The notes under the pieces are model-generated. The model saw only the letters and a list, made by a program, of their open reading frames with translations. It made no database searches and was not told the DNA's origin. Both the position numbers and the translations under genes were made by a program. This document shows, piece after piece, positions 21,917 through 30,662 of a DNA stretch of 33,368 nucleotides (the first letter of the stretch is position 1; every line of letters starts with the position of its first letter). Source of the DNA: an uncultured Prevotellaceae bacterium. GTDB lineage: Bacteria > Bacteroidota > Bacteroidia > Bacteroidales > Bacteroidaceae. The DNA lies in assembly GCA_946185285.1 (NCBI GenBank), contig CAMHIS010000025.1, positions 1-33,368 on the forward strand, written 5' to 3'.

Positions 21917-24184
21917 ATGAAAAAGCTACTATTAACACTCGTCACCTTTCACTTTTCCCTCCTTGTTGGCGTAGCGCAGAAGGGCTACCCCATCACCCCC
22001 GTACCCTTCACCGCCGTGAAGGTCGCTCCCGGCACGTTCTGGGGACAGCGCCTGCAGGCCAGCCGCAACACCACCGTACCCCTCGCCTTCTCGAAGTGCG
22101 AGAGCGAGGGCCGCTACAAGAACTTCGACAATGCCGCCGCGCACCTGAAGGACCCGTCGAAGACGTTCAAGGTGAACGGCGTGGGCTACTCGTTCGACGA
22201 TACCGACCCCTACAAGACTCTGGAGGGTGCCGCCTACATCCTGCAGACTTATCCCGATAAGAAGTTGGAGGCCTACTGCGACTCCGTCATCGACATCATC
22301 GGCCGTGCGCAGGAGCCCGACGGCTACCTCTACACCGCCCGCACGCAGAACCCCACCGACCCACACCACTGGGCCGGCGACCGCCGCTGGGTGAAGGAGG
22401 AGGACCTATCGCACGAACTGTACAACCTCGGCCACATGGTAGAGGGAGCGGTGGCCTACTGGCAGGCTACCGGCAAGCGCAAGTTCCTCGACATCGCCTG
22501 CCGCTATGCCGACGTGGCCTGCAAGGAGGTGGGCCCCAATCCCGGACAGATGTGCGTCGTGCCCGGTCACCAGATAGCCGAGATGGCCATGGCGCGCCTC
22601 TACCTGGCCACCGGTCAGAAGCGCTATCTCGACTTCGCCAAGTTCCTGCTCGACTATCGCGGCAAGACCTCCATCAAGCAGGAGTACTCGCAGAGCCACA
22701 AGCCCGTCATTGAGCAGGACGAGGCCGTGGGCCACGCCGTCCGCGCCGCCTATATGTATGCAGGAATGGCCGACGTGGCTGCCCTGACGGGCGACGAGGG
22801 CTACATCAAGGCCATCGACCGCATCTGGGACAACATCGTCACGAAGAAACTGTATATCACCGGTGGCATCGGCGCCACCTCAAGCGGTGAGGCGTTCGGC
22901 AAGAACTACGAACTGCCCAACATGAGTGCCTACTGCGAGACGTGTGCCGCCATCGGCAATGTCTACGTCAACTACCGGCTGTTCCTGCTCCACGGCGAGT
23001 CGAAGTACTACGACGTGCTGGAGCGCACGCTCTACAACGGCCTGATTTCAGGTGTCTCGCTGCAGGGCGACGGCTTCTTCTATCCCAACCCCTTGGAGTC
23101 GATGGGCCAGCACCAGCGCCAGGCATGGTTCGGCTGCGCCTGCTGTCCGTCGAACATCTGCCGCTTCATCCCCTCGCTGCCCGGCTACGTCTATGCCGTG
23201 AAAGAGAAGAATGTCTACGTGAACCTGTTCCTCTCGAACACCTCGACGCTCAGCGTCGGGGGCAAGAAGCTGACGCTGACACAGAAGACCGACTACCCGT
23301 GGGACGGCGAGACCGTATTGACCATCGACAAGAACAGCGTGGGCGAGTTCAACCTGAAGATCCGCGTCCCCGGCTGGCTCCGCAACAAGCCCGTGCCCGG
23401 CGACCTCTACCAGTATACCGACAACAAGCGGCTGGGCTATAGCTTCATTGTAAACGGCGTTACCGTGCCCCTGCTCGTCGGCGACGACGGCTACGTGGAC
23501 ATTGAGCGCCGCTGGAAGAAGGGCGACAAGGTGGTCATCTGCTTCGATATGGAGCCGCGCACCGTTCGCGCGAATAATAAGGTGGAAGCCGACCGGGGGA
23601 TGATAGCTGTGGAGCGCGGCCCGATTGTCTACTGTGCCGAGCACCCCGACAACCAGTTCGACATCTTCTCGGCCTTGGTCAATCAGGAGCCGACGCTCCG
23701 GTTGGGCAAGAAGGAGATTGCCGGTACGACGCTGACCACGCTCGTCACCGATGCCCAGACGCTCGACTTCGACAAACAGGGAAAGCTCACGGTGAAGGAC
23801 CAGACGCTGACGCTCATTCCATACTACGCCTGGTGCCATCGCGGCTCAGGGAAGATGCGCGTCTGGCTGCCCCAGGATCTCAGCGCCACCACACCCGCAC
23901 AGCCCGCCACACTGGCCTCGGAGAGCAAGGTGACGACATCGACGCCACGGATGCCTGCCATCTCGGCCGTCAACGACCGCCTCGTACCGAAGGGCGAGAA
24001 CGACCGTTCGGTGCCTTACACCCACTGGTGGCCCAAGAAGGCCTCGACGGAGTGGATAGGCTATGAGTTCCCGCAGGAGGCTGAAGTGAGCACGGCCACC
24101 GTCTACTGGTTCTGCGACAAGCCGTGGGGCGGCTGCGACGTGCCGAAGTCGTGGCGCATCCTTTACCAGACCGCTTCAGGTTAG
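21917..24184 (+). CDS. Exported beta-L-arabinofuranosidase (GH127-type), cut short by an in-frame TAG
   Basis: The protein has a signal peptide (MKKLLLTLVTFHFSLLVGVAQ) and 755 residues before a TAG at 24182. The GH127 catalytic set is intact: Glu325 in SSGEAFGKNYELPN, Glu341 and Cys343 in AYCETCAAI, and Cys409/Cys410 in CACCPSNICRF. The Glu spacing (16) equals that between E322 and E338 in HypBA1. A beta-rich domain follows, then a C-terminal discoidin-like domain from about 680 (THWWPKKASTEWIGYEFPQ). The reading frame resumes after the TAG for 51 more codons and completes that domain, so the stop is premature. The catalytic part is whole, and a truncated enzyme may work. It is 12 nt after the previous DUF1680 gene, in one operon. 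Confidence 0.88.
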   Translation: MKKLLLTLVTFHFSLLVGVAQKGYPITPVPFTAVKVAPGTFWGQRLQASRNTTVPLAFSKCESEGRYKNFDNAAAHLKDPSKTFKVNGVGYSFDDTDPYKTLEGAAYILQTYPDKKLEAYCDSVIDIIGRAQEPDGYLYTARTQNPTDPHHWAGDRRWVKEEDLSHELYNLGHMVEGAVAYWQATGKRKFLDIACRYADVACKEVGPNPGQMCVVPGHQIAEMAMARLYLATGQKRYLDFAKFLLDYRGKTSIKQEYSQSHKPVIEQDEAVGHAVRAAYMYAGMADVAALTGDEGYIKAIDRIWDNIVTKKLYITGGIGATSSGEAFGKNYELPNMSAYCETCAAIGNVYVNYRLFLLHGESKYYDVLERTLYNGLISGVSLQGDGFFYPNPLESMGQHQRQAWFGCACCPSNICRFIPSLPGYVYAVKEKNVYVNLFLSNTSTLSVGGKKLTLTQKTDYPWDGETVLTIDKNSVGEFNLKIRVPGWLRNKPVPGDLYQYTDNKRLGYSFIVNGVTVPLLVGDDGYVDIERRWKKGDKVVICFDMEPRTVRANNKVEADRGMIAVERGPIVYCAEHPDNQFDIFSALVNQEPTLRLGKKEIAGTTLTTLVTDAQTLDFDKQGKLTVKDQTLTLIPYYAWCHRGSGKMRVWLPQDLSATTPAQPATLASESKVTTSTPRMPAISAVNDRLVPKGENDRSVPYTHWWPKKASTEWIGYEFPQEAEVSTATVYWFCDKPWGGCDVPKSWRILYQTASG

Positions 24185-24337
24185 TGGAAACCTGTAGAAG
24201 GCAACGTCAGCTATCCCACCTACCGTGGAACAGCCAGCACCGTCAACTTTAATCCTGTGAAAACAAAGGCCGTGCGTCTTGAGGTGACACTGCCCGGCAA
24301 CGACTCTGCCGGACTCTTTGAATGGTCGGTGAAATAA
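24182..24337 (+). pseudogene. Stranded 3' end of the GH127 gene
   Basis: In the same frame as the gene before it, after the TAG at 24182-24184, the codons read WKPVEGNVSYPTYRG and onward to LFEWSVK and a TAA at 24335-24337. This is the expected end of the discoidin-like domain (VRLEVTLPGNDSAGLFEW). There is no frameshift; a single-base change at the TAG would restore an 806-residue protein. Confidence 0.85.
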
Positions 24338-24340
24338 AGA

Positions 24341-24829
24341 TCAATACTCTTCAAGCAACCGGCGGAATCGCTCTTTCTTCGATTCCTTGCGGCGCTTGAA
24401 GAGTTTTTTGATAAGTCCTAATATGTTGACCCCCACCGACGGGTCGGCGGCGGCTAACTGCATCTCGGTCTTGTTGATGAGCAGTTGCTTTTTCAGTTCC
24501 TTCAACTTGTCCTCGCCCTTTCCGTGGCCGAAGACCACCACCTCGTTCAGCCCCATGAGCTTTGAAATGAGGAAAATGGTGTCCTTCACCTCATTGAGGT
24601 TCAGGATGCGGCTCTCGTAATTGACGTGTGTCAGCGACAGGGTGTGGCACGTGTCTGGAATGGTGACAAAGCCCTGCCAGTCGGTGGTGTCCACCCGGTG
24701 GGCACTGCTCACGATGTTGACACCGCGAATGGGAACGTTGGTCTCCACGTCGACAACCACCAGACGGCGCTGACCGCTGACGGCGGCACACAATGCTGCA
24801 AGGAAAAAGACCGAGAACAGCCGCTTCAT
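24341..24829 (-). CDS. Exported carboxypeptidase-regulatory-like domain protein
   Basis: This 162-residue protein has a signal peptide (MKRLFSVFFLAALCAAVSG). Residues 20-105 form a CarboxypepD_reg-like beta-sandwich: RLVVVDVETNVPIRGVNI, DTTDWQGFVTIPDTCHTL, then VNYESRILNL and LNEVVVFG. That is the pattern seen at the start of SusC-type TonB receptors, but here no plug or barrel follows. The tail is highly basic (KKLFKRRKESKKERFRR). It is 6 nt downstream of the lipoprotein gene, so the two are probably one operon. Function unknown. Confidence 0.75.
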   Translation of the reverse strand: MKRLFSVFFLAALCAAVSGQRRLVVVDVETNVPIRGVNIVSSAHRVDTTDWQGFVTIPDTCHTLSLTHVNYESRILNLNEVKDTIFLISKLMGLNEVVVFGHGKGEDKLKELKKQLLINKTEMQLAAADPSVGVNILGLIKKLFKRRKESKKERFRRLLEEY

Positions 24830-24835
24830 GTCTGG

Positions 24836-25297
24836 TTACATATTGTCGGGAAGACCCAGCTCTTGCTTCAACTGGTTGCCCCAAGCCTCGTCGTCCATGA
24901 CGGCTTTACCGTTCTCGGTGCCCTTGGCAATCTCCTCGAACTCATTCATCAGGTTCTCCATGGGCTTGAACTCTTCCTCGAGCGCCTTCATGTTTGCCAT
25001 GATTTCGACAGCCTTCGAAGGATCCTTCTCCATCTGGCTTACCATTTCGGAAATCTTCAACAGCATGGGCTTCAGGGCAATCATCATGTCCTTGGTGGAC
25101 GACTTCCATTCGTCGACGCTCCAGTTGGCACCCTCGGCCTTGGCCTTGGCAACAATCTCCTCGATGGTGGGCTGCTTGGTTTCTACCTGCTCGGTCTCTG
25201 CCTGCTCTGCGGCGGCGGGGGCCTCGCTCTTCTGCTTACATGAAACCATGCCCATTGTGATGGCGATGGCAACGATACCTACAAAAAATTTCTTCAT
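24836..25297 (-). CDS. Small lipoprotein, acidic and helical
   Basis: This 153-residue protein starts at the ATG at 25297 with MKKFFVGIVAIAITMGMVSC. Cys20 in the lipobox GMVSC would be lipidated. After an Ala/Glu-rich linker, the mature part is almost entirely helical and charged (DMMIALKPMLLKISEMVSQM). I do not recognise a family. The frame is open 11 codons further upstream but starts with TTG and overlaps the promoter. It shares a 114-nt divergent promoter region with the M64 peptidase. Confidence 0.8.
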   Translation of the reverse strand: MKKFFVGIVAIAITMGMVSCKQKSEAPAAAEQAETEQVETKQPTIEEIVAKAKAEGANWSVDEWKSSTKDMMIALKPMLLKISEMVSQMEKDPSKAVEIMANMKALEEEFKPMENLMNEFEEIAKGTENGKAVMDDEAWGNQLKQELGLPDNM

Positions 25298-25327
25298 AAT
25301 TAATAAATGTTTAGGGGGTTCAGGTTG

Positions 25328-25335
25328 CAAAGATA
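25328..25335 (-). promoter_or_regulatory. -7 box of the lipoprotein promoter
   Basis: The minus strand reads TATCTTTG, 31 nt before the ATG at 25297. Confidence 0.55.
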
Positions 25336-25377
25336 AAAAAATAATTCTATATCCCTTCTTTCTTTTCAGTTTTTTTG

Positions 25378-25385
25378 TATCTTTG
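25378..25385 (+). promoter_or_regulatory. -7 box of the M64 peptidase promoter
   Basis: TATCTTTG, 27 nt before the ATG at 25412; it is back to back with the lipoprotein promoter. No canonical -33 TTTG was found. Confidence 0.55.
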
Positions 25386-25411
25386 TGCGGAAATTCAAAA
25401 ATATTAGCATA

Positions 25412-26665
25412 ATGAACAGGACTTTACTCTTTATGGTCTGCCTTTTCTTATCCGCCGGCCACGTCTGCGGCCAGCAGTTCGACGACTTCTTCGAGGACCG
25501 CACACTGAGGCTCGACTACGTCTTTGCCGGCGACAACCACGAGCAGCACATCTTCTTTGAACAGGCCTACTCAACACCGCGCTGGGCAGGCCGCCGCAGC
25601 CGACTGGCGGAGATGCCGCTGCGCGGCAACGGACAAGTGAAGGTAAAGGATCCGGCCACCGGACAGCTGCTCTATGTCCATACCTTCTCGACGCTCTTCC
25701 AGGAATGGCAGGTCACCGAAGAGGCCACGAAGGTGCAAAAAGCCTTCGAGACGAGCTACAACGTCCCCTTCCCCAAGCGGCCGGTCGACGTCACCGTCAC
25801 CCTCACCAATGTCCACGGTCAGGTGGTGGGGCAACTGACCCACACCATCGACCCCGCCGACATCCTCATCCGCCCTATCGGCGACAACGGCATCGCTCAC
25901 CGCTACATCTGGACGCCCGACAGCGTGCCCGACCTGACGCGGTGCATCGACCTGGCCATCGTGGCCGAGGGCTACACCGAGGCCGAGACCGGCAAATTCT
26001 ATGACGACTGCCAGCGGGCCGTCGACGCGCTGTTTGCCCACGAGCCATTCACGACGCTGAAGAGCCGCTTCAACGTCGTGGCCGTCGCCCCGGCGTCGCT
26101 CGAAGGCGGGGCCAGCGTGCCCCGCCAGCACAAGTGGAGCCGCACACCCGTCGGCACCCATTACGACACGTTCTACAGCGACCGCTACCTGATGACCCAG
26201 GACATCCACCGGCTGTACGACGTGCTGTCGTGCGTGCCCTTCGAGCATATCATCGTGCTGGTGAACAGCAGCATCTACGGCGGCGGGGGCATCTACAACC
26301 AGGTGCTCGTCTCCACCTCCGACCATCCGACGTTCCGCCAGGTGCTGGTCCATGAGTTCGGCCACAGCTACGCCGGACTGGGCGACGAATATTTCTACGA
26401 CGACGCCTACGAGACCTCCTACCCTGCCGACACCGAGCCATGGGAGCCGAACCTGACAACGAAGGTGGACTTCGACCACAAGTGGGCCGACATGCTGCCT
26501 GACCCGACCGGCCGCGTGGGACTCTTCGAGGGCGGCGGCTATCAGTCGAAGGGCGTCTGGCGTCCGTCGGAGGACTGCCGCATGAAGACCAACGAGGCCG
26601 AACACTTCTGCCCCGTCTGCGACCGCGCCATCCGTCGCATCACCGACTTCTACACCAGCCGTTAG
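25412..26665 (+). CDS. Secreted M64 family metallopeptidase
   Basis: This 417-residue protein has a signal peptide (MNRTLLFMVCLFLSAGHVCG). An N-terminal beta-sandwich domain (about 25-160, the peptidase M64 N-terminal type) precedes the catalytic domain. The zinc site is VLVHEFGHSYAGLGDEYF, with His314, Glu315, His318 and a downstream Asp. The family includes an IgA-cleaving enzyme from Clostridium ramosum, but many gut Bacteroidetes homologues have no known target. Conserved Cys near the end (DCRMKTNEAEHFCPVCDRAI) may form disulfides. The ATG at 25412 follows the promoter. Its stop (TAG) is 31 nt from the convergent licD-like gene. Confidence 0.92.
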   Translation: MNRTLLFMVCLFLSAGHVCGQQFDDFFEDRTLRLDYVFAGDNHEQHIFFEQAYSTPRWAGRRSRLAEMPLRGNGQVKVKDPATGQLLYVHTFSTLFQEWQVTEEATKVQKAFETSYNVPFPKRPVDVTVTLTNVHGQVVGQLTHTIDPADILIRPIGDNGIAHRYIWTPDSVPDLTRCIDLAIVAEGYTEAETGKFYDDCQRAVDALFAHEPFTTLKSRFNVVAVAPASLEGGASVPRQHKWSRTPVGTHYDTFYSDRYLMTQDIHRLYDVLSCVPFEHIIVLVNSSIYGGGGIYNQVLVSTSDHPTFRQVLVHEFGHSYAGLGDEYFYDDAYETSYPADTEPWEPNLTTKVDFDHKWADMLPDPTGRVGLFEGGGYQSKGVWRPSEDCRMKTNEAEHFCPVCDRAIRRITDFYTSR

Positions 26666-26696
26666 CTTTCGGCAAGTTTTTTACGCGCGCGAGTAA

Positions 26697-27545
26697 TTAT
26701 CGGATTTCTATATCTATCTTGTGCCGGTCGCGCTGTTCGCGTGGAGGCAGCTGCATATAGTCGCCATAGATGATACGGCAATGCTCTTCGGGGTCGGCTG
26801 GACCCTCAAAAAGGTGGCCCTCAAACATGATGTCCTTGTGTGGAACCATGGTTCGCCGAGGGAATTGCTCATAGAACCAGGCACCGTAGGAGTGCATATA
26901 GAGGTCATGGTTGCCCAGGCAGCGGCCCGTCAGTCTGAACAGCGGAAACACCACATGATGTAAAAGCCGGTAGGCGGCTTCAGCCATGAGCGGATAGCGT
27001 CCCGCCAGCCTCAGGTTGACGTTCACTGAGAGTTTGCCAGCCAGCCGCTGCAGCCACGGTATCATGTCGGCCTCGTATGGGAAGATGTCAATATGCAGAC
27101 CTTTGTAGCGCTGCGCCTCGTGCATGCGGTACTCGCCGCTGTCAGCGTCACATCGGCTCCTCGTGGTGCTGCCGAGGTCGCGCAGCATGGCCCACTCCTT
27201 GTAGTAGTGGGGGTCGGTATCGTGGTCGTGCAGCACATACTGCGGATGGGGGTGCTGCTTGAGGTGGCTGCACAGCCGGTGGAAGTCTTTGTATTCCACG
27301 ACAAAGTCGATATCGTCGTCCCAGGGAATAAAGCCGCCATGACGCAGTTCGCCCAGCACACTGCCGCCTTCGATGCGGCAGGGCACACCTATCTCCTTGG
27401 CTGTCCGTTGCAGGTAGACGGCCATGTCGAGCAGCCGCAGCTGTGCCCGACGGAGCACAGAGCCGTCGGGGTTGTAGTCGCGACGCAGACTCTCGGCGGT
27501 CTCGCCGGTGCTGAAGGTTTTTGGAGGTGCTGGTTTGTCAGTCAT
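26697..27545 (-). CDS. LicD family phosphotransferase
   Basis: This 282-residue cytosolic protein has the LicD nucleotidyltransferase-fold core: CRIEGGSVLGELRHGGFIPW followed by the DDDID metal motif. YKGLHIDIFPYE and a final block with GDYMQLPPREQRDRH complete it. LicD enzymes attach phosphocholine or similar phospho-groups to surface glycans. It is divergent from the flippase and glycosyltransferase genes and probably modifies the glycan they build. The ATG at 27545 follows a TAaaTTTG box. Confidence 0.9.
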   Translation of the reverse strand: MTDKPAPPKTFSTGETAESLRRDYNPDGSVLRRAQLRLLDMAVYLQRTAKEIGVPCRIEGGSVLGELRHGGFIPWDDDIDFVVEYKDFHRLCSHLKQHPHPQYVLHDHDTDPHYYKEWAMLRDLGSTTRSRCDADSGEYRMHEAQRYKGLHIDIFPYEADMIPWLQRLAGKLSVNVNLRLAGRYPLMAEAAYRLLHHVVFPLFRLTGRCLGNHDLYMHSYGAWFYEQFPRRTMVPHKDIMFEGHLFEGPADPEEHCRIIYGDYMQLPPREQRDRHKIDIEIR

Positions 27546-27595
27546 ATTGTGCTGCTTTTATAGTTCTTTTCCCGCAAGAAGCGTTAAAATCTGTG

Positions 27596-27603
27596 CAAAT
27601 TTA
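27596..27603 (-). promoter_or_regulatory. -7 box of the licD-like gene promoter
   Basis: The minus strand reads TAAATTTG, 51 nt before the ATG at 27545. Confidence 0.5.
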
Positions 27604-27667
27604 CAACTTTTTCCCTACCCCCTCCCTTAAAGTGTGTTAAAAATAGAAAATATAGACTTATTTAGAC

Positions 27668-27675
27668 TATCTTTG
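27668..27675 (+). promoter_or_regulatory. -7 box of the glycan cluster promoter
   Basis: TATCTTTG, 25 nt before the flippase ATG at 27700. No clear -33. It would drive the flippase and downstream glycosyltransferases. Confidence 0.55.
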
Positions 27676-27699
27676 TAGCCAACTTTGGGAGTACGAGAG

Positions 27700-29136
27700 A
27701 TGGAAACGCTGAAAGAAAGAACTGCACGCGGACTACTGTGGAGCGGACTTGCCGGTGGTGTTCAGAAGGTACTGAACCTCCTTTTCGGCATTATGCTCGC
27801 CCGTTTGCTCACGCAGGCTGACTACGGCATGGTAGGCCTGCTGGCCATCTTCTCGGAGGTGGCCGGTACCTTGCAGGAAGGCGGCTTCATCAACGCCCTG
27901 AACCGTCGGCCGACGGTCAGCCATGCAGATTACAATTCCGTGTTCTGGTTTTCCGTGCTTACCGGTCTGCTGCTCTACGGTCTGCTGTTCGCCGTCGCGC
28001 CGCTCATCGCTCGGTTCTATGCCATCGCCGAGCTGACAGCCTTGGCCCGTTACGTGTTTCTCGGTTTTCTCATCACCAGTTTCGGCATCGCCTCGCGTGC
28101 CTACGTGTTCCGCCAGATGATGGTACGCCAGAGTGCCGCTATTTCGCTGTCGGCACTCATCGTGTCGGGCACTGTTGGCGTCGTCATGGCCTACCACGGC
28201 TATTCCTATTGGGGCATAGCCACCCAGAGCATCGTCTACAACTTGATCTCCACCTGCGGTAACTTCGCCGTGGCCCGCTGGCGACCGTCTCTGCACGTCA
28301 GCTTCAGACCCGTCCGTGAGATGTTTGCCTTCAGCAGCCGGCTGGTCGTCACCAACCTTGTCAATATTGCCAAGGGCAGCGTCTTTGCCATCATTCTCGG
28401 CAAGGTCTATTCGGCAGCCGACGTGGGCAACTTCACTCAAGCCAACAAGTGGAACTTCATGGGGTGGTCGACGGTCAGCGGCATGACGGGCAGCATCGCC
28501 CAGCCCGTCTTTGCGCGCACTGCCCAGGATGCCGCCCGCCAGTTGCGGGCGCTGCGCAAGCTGCTGCGCTTCACGGCCTTCGTCGCCTTCCCCGCCATGT
28601 TCGGCTTGTCGCTGGTGTCTCACGAGCTGATTGTGCTGCTGCTCACCGAGCGGTGGGCTGCGGCTGCCGACCTGCTGCAGTGGCTCTGCGTGGCCGGAGC
28701 GGCACTGCCCGTCTCCACTGTTTTTGTCAATCTGCTCGTCAGTCGCGGACGCTCCGATGTCAATCTGTGGTGCAGCATCGCGCTGGCTATCGTCATGCTG
28801 ACCTCCATGCTCATGGCTGCCCCCTATGGCATCACGGCCATGACGGGCGCTTGTGTGGCTAACCACGTCGGCGAGGTGGCACTATGGTTCTGGTTCGTCA
28901 GACGCGAGACAGGACTTACCGTGTCCAACCTGCTGAGCGACCTTTCACCCTACCTCCTGCTGTCATTGGCGCTGGCTTTTGTGGCTGGCGTGGCGGCCTC
29001 GCCCATAGAGAGTCTCTTCGGGCGGTTAGTCGTCAAGGTGGGTGTCATGGCTGCCGGCTACTGTCTGGCGCTGTGGGCATTGAGGTCAAAGATATTCTTA
29101 GAGTCAGTCACTTATATTATGAAGAGATGGAAATGA
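27700..29136 (+). CDS. Lipopolysaccharide/oligosaccharide flippase (Wzx-like, MOP superfamily)
   Basis: This 478-residue inner-membrane protein has about 12-14 hydrophobic segments. The N-terminal signature of Polysacc_synt flippases is clear: ARGLLWSGLAGGVQKVLNLL and ARLLTQADYGMVGLLAIF, then FINALNRR. It should move lipid-linked glycan repeats across the inner membrane. The ATG at 27700 (METLKERTARG) lies after the promoter; a TTG at 27685 is possible but less likely. The stop codon overlaps the start of the next gene (ATGA), so flippase and glycosyltransferase are translationally coupled. Confidence 0.92.
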   Translation: METLKERTARGLLWSGLAGGVQKVLNLLFGIMLARLLTQADYGMVGLLAIFSEVAGTLQEGGFINALNRRPTVSHADYNSVFWFSVLTGLLLYGLLFAVAPLIARFYAIAELTALARYVFLGFLITSFGIASRAYVFRQMMVRQSAAISLSALIVSGTVGVVMAYHGYSYWGIATQSIVYNLISTCGNFAVARWRPSLHVSFRPVREMFAFSSRLVVTNLVNIAKGSVFAIILGKVYSAADVGNFTQANKWNFMGWSTVSGMTGSIAQPVFARTAQDAARQLRALRKLLRFTAFVAFPAMFGLSLVSHELIVLLLTERWAAAADLLQWLCVAGAALPVSTVFVNLLVSRGRSDVNLWCSIALAIVMLTSMLMAAPYGITAMTGACVANHVGEVALWFWFVRRETGLTVSNLLSDLSPYLLLSLALAFVAGVAASPIESLFGRLVVKVGVMAAGYCLALWALRSKIFLESVTYIMKRWK

Positions 29137-30077
29137 AAACAATCTCGGTGGTGATGGCCACCTATAACGGCGAGCAATATTTGCGCGAGCAGATAGACTC
29201 CATACTGGGCCAAACCTATCCCATTCACGAGCTAATCATCAACGACGACTGTTCTACCGACGGCACGGTGGACATTGTGAGGCGATACATGGAGGAGCAC
29301 CCCTTCATCCGTCTCTACGTTAACGAGTGCAACGTGGGCTACAACGAGAACTTCCGCCGTGGTGCCATGCACGCCACGGGCGACCTGGTGGCCCTGTCCG
29401 ACCAGGACGACATCTGGTTTCCGCAGAAGCTGGAGCGGCAGGTGGCGGCCATCGACCAGAGCGACATCTGCTTCTCGAACACCCTCGACGGCGAAACGCC
29501 GGAGGAGGCCAAGATGCCGTACGACCGCCGCTACACGCTGGAGGCACTCATTTGGATGAACCAGGTGCCCGGCCACACCATGCTCTGCCGGCGTGAGTTC
29601 GTTCAGTATGCAGAGAACTGGCAGGGCGATGAGTATTACGACAAGAGCCTGGTGCTCCATGCACTCATCGGGGGCAGCGTCACGAAGGTCGGCGAGCCGC
29701 TGAACTTCCACCGCCGTCTGCCGTGGTCGGCCACTTACATGCCGGTGCCTGCGGTGACGTGGCAGCCCTACGTCTATGGCTGGCGGGCCTACCGCCGCTG
29801 GCAGAGCCATCCGCCCTATCTTAGCATGCATGTCTATTTCTACGAGAAGACCACCGGCACGCTGCACACCACGGCCCACCGAATGCTGGGGCTCATGCTG
29901 CGCCGTGACATCCTGTCGTTGCTCAGACTCTGCCTGCTATGTATGAAGCACCGCAAAGACACCTATCCCATGCCCCCGGCCAAGGGTATCATGGGCATGG
30001 TGAGAGGATTCTTCTTGCCACAGATTGTGGCTTACGGATGGCAGCAACGCGAAATTTATAATAAACAGAGAAAATAG
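29133..30077 (+). CDS. Glycosyltransferase family 2
   Basis: This 314-residue cytosolic or membrane-associated enzyme has the GT-A start ISVVMATYNGEQYLREQIDS. Asp residues for nucleotide and metal binding are in INDDCSTDGT, and the DxD-like SDQDDIWF is at 89-96. This resembles rhamnosyl- and galactosyl-type GT2 enzymes of O-antigen loci. The C-terminal half (about 217-300) ends with RDILSLLRLCLLCMKHRK and GMVRGFFLPQIV. The ATG at 29133 overlaps the flippase stop; another ATG at 29127 is in frame. It is a paralog of the shortened gene that follows. It ends with TAG. Confidence 0.92.
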   Translation: MKTISVVMATYNGEQYLREQIDSILGQTYPIHELIINDDCSTDGTVDIVRRYMEEHPFIRLYVNECNVGYNENFRRGAMHATGDLVALSDQDDIWFPQKLERQVAAIDQSDICFSNTLDGETPEEAKMPYDRRYTLEALIWMNQVPGHTMLCRREFVQYAENWQGDEYYDKSLVLHALIGGSVTKVGEPLNFHRRLPWSATYMPVPAVTWQPYVYGWRAYRRWQSHPPYLSMHVYFYEKTTGTLHTTAHRMLGLMLRRDILSLLRLCLLCMKHRKDTYPMPPAKGIMGMVRGFFLPQIVAYGWQQREIYNKQRK

Positions 30078-30116
30078 CACATCAATTTTACCAAACATCA
30101 AAAATAGAACAGACAG

Positions 30117-30662
30117 ATGACAAAGCAACAATCAACCGTCTCCGTGGTCATGGCCACGTACAACGGCGAACGGTATTTACGCGAGCAGATAGACTCTATC
30201 CTCGCCCAGACCTATCCCGTACACGAGTTGATTATCCAGGACGACGGCTCTACCGACAACACCGTAGCCATAGCCAACGACTACGCCCGGCGATACCCTG
30301 TGGTGAAGGTCTTCGTCAACCCGCGAAACGTAGGTCTCAACCGGAACTTCAAGACCGCCGTCATGCGGGCCTACCGGCGGTGGCTCGCCGACGACAACCG
30401 CCGCGCCATCTACACCCATCTGCTACGCATCACCGCCGACGGACGTTTCCCGCTGGTGCACCGATTCTGTGAACTGCTGCTCAAAGACGACCTGCTGTCA
30501 ATACTCCGTCTGTGCCGTTTGTGCCAGAAGCACCGCTCGGAAATCTATTTTCACAAGCCTGTACACGGACTGAAAGGCTGGCTGCGGGGGTTTTTCTTCC
30601 CGATGATTTATTCCTGTACTCACTATCCGTATGTATTCTACAAGAAGATGAGAACATCATGA
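30117..30662 (+). CDS. GT2 paralog with a large in-frame internal deletion
   Basis: This 181-residue protein reads as the two ends of a GT2 enzyme. Residues 1-83 match the start of the upstream GT2 (VSVVMATYNGERYLREQIDS, QDDGSTDNT, NVGLNRNFK). Residues 84-165 match its end from residue 218 (RAYRRW, KDDLLSILRLCRLCQKHR, WLRGFFFPMI). About 138 residues are missing between, including the SDQDD metal motif and the acceptor-binding part, so normal catalysis is very unlikely. The frame stays open and the next gene overlaps its stop by ATGA, which may explain why the frame survives: it keeps the GT4 translated. Confidence 0.85.
   Translation: MTKQQSTVSVVMATYNGERYLREQIDSILAQTYPVHELIIQDDGSTDNTVAIANDYARRYPVVKVFVNPRNVGLNRNFKTAVMRAYRRWLADDNRRAIYTHLLRITADGRFPLVHRFCELLLKDDLLSILRLCRLCQKHRSEIYFHKPVHGLKGWLRGFFFPMIYSCTHYPYVFYKKMRTS

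Noticed and set aside
24182..24184. TAG reassigned to an amino acid
   Set aside because: TAG ends other genes here in the expected place (recX, lepB, ribD, M64, GT2), so the genetic code looks standard.
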